From: Prolixibacteraceae bacterium
GTDB taxonomy: Bacteria; Bacteroidota; Bacteroidia; Bacteroidales; Prolixibacteraceae
Direction of reading: 5' to 3'
Length of the DNA stretch: 5,323 nt
NCBI GenBank assembly: GCA_007116765.1
Contig: SKHV01000104.1
Span: 1 to 5,323 of the forward strand
Each line of letters starts with the position of its first letter. Position 1 is the first letter of the stretch. The notes beneath the pieces are model-generated. The model saw nothing but the letters and a program-made list of their open reading frames with translations, was not told the origin of the DNA and searched no databases. Below, in pieces: positions 5,153-5,323 of this stretch. The position numbers and the translations under genes are program-made.

Positions 5153-5323
5153 TCATTGCATACGACTTATTGCAAGCGACCGTACTTCATGATTTTTGTC
5201 GTTTTGTGCTACATAGGTTAAAGTGGATTGTAAGTTCGTTTTTCTGAGTGCCATTTTCCTTATTTCGGAATTGGGGTCGTTCTTTGCCATGGCCGAAACA
5301 GTCGACTCCAGATTTGTTCTCTC
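5153..5323 (-). CDS. C-terminal part of a HEAT-repeat protein (partial, cut by window edge)
   Basis: Reading the minus strand from the window edge gives 56 open codons ending in TGA (5155-5153); no start is in view, so this is the end of a longer gene. The visible part holds two related helical units about 26 residues apart: STVSAMAKNDPNSEIRKMAL (7-26 of the visible part) and STLTYVAQNDKNHEVRSLAI (33-52). The shared pattern STxxxxAxNDxNxE[IV]Rx[ML]A is the HEAT type, with the turn aspartate/asparagine and conserved arginine. In Bacteroidota such repeats often end anti-sigma-factor-like membrane proteins encoded between an ECF sigma factor and a beta-barrel gene; that reading is inference, because the N-terminus is outside the window. 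The protein ends in RMQ right after the last unit. Confidence 0.75.
   Translation of the reverse strand, partial: ERTNLESTVSAMAKNDPNSEIRKMALRKTNLQSTLTYVAQNDKNHEVRSLAISRMQ

Noticed and set aside
4283..5221. Plus-strand ORFs of 70-88 codons opposite the barrel gene and its upstream region
   Set aside because: Antisense to the barrel's signal peptide and strands; the apparent hydrophobic stretch in the last one is the reverse of lysine- and asparagine-rich or T-rich sequence, and it also covers the HEAT gene's stop.

Overview
The window reads as chromosomal DNA of a Bacteroidota bacterium, probably near the Bacteroidales/Marinilabiliales; the order is only an inference. The evidence is AT-rich intergenic DNA, no Shine-Dalgarno sequences before the starts, several matches to the Bacteroidota promoter pattern (TTG, then about 17-23 nt, then TAnnTTTG), signal peptides ending in FSQ or LSQ, and an outer-membrane beta-barrel next to a HEAT-repeat gene.

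Layout from left to right: (1) 1-202 is a non-coding leader with a dyad, a 7-codon mini-ORF that resembles the following gene start, and a possible promoter. (2) 203-1741 (+) encodes a 512-aa multi-cluster iron-sulfur flavoprotein: a NuoG/HydA-type 2Fe-2S ferredoxin, a GltD-like FAD domain and a C-terminal 4Fe-4S domain. The GltD-like part lacks the NAD(P)H-binding subdomain. (3) 1767-2282 (-), convergent with it, encodes a small exported protein of four TPR repeats. (4) 2283-2430 is a divergent promoter region whose two predicted -33 elements share one palindrome. (5) 2431-3384 (+) encodes a fold-type II PLP enzyme of the serine racemase / threonine dehydratase family, with the metal-site signature of serine racemases. 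(6) 3517-4056 (+) encodes a cupin protein anchored as a lipoprotein. (7) 4074-4100 is a perfect 10-bp hairpin that can end transcription from both sides. (8) 4123-5091 (-) encodes an outer-membrane beta-barrel protein. (9) 5153-5323 (-) is the C-terminal end of a HEAT-repeat protein cut by the window edge; it lies just upstream of the barrel gene on the same strand and may be in one operon with it.

The genes do not form one obvious pathway. The flavoprotein, TPR, racemase-like and cupin genes look like separate transcription units, and only the HEAT/barrel pair looks co-transcribed. No RNA gene, CRISPR array, insertion sequence or other mobile element was seen. The most unusual item is the flavoprotein: it keeps both FAD-binding segments and up to 19 cysteines but has no visible pyridine-nucleotide site, so it probably exchanges electrons with a partner protein encoded elsewhere.
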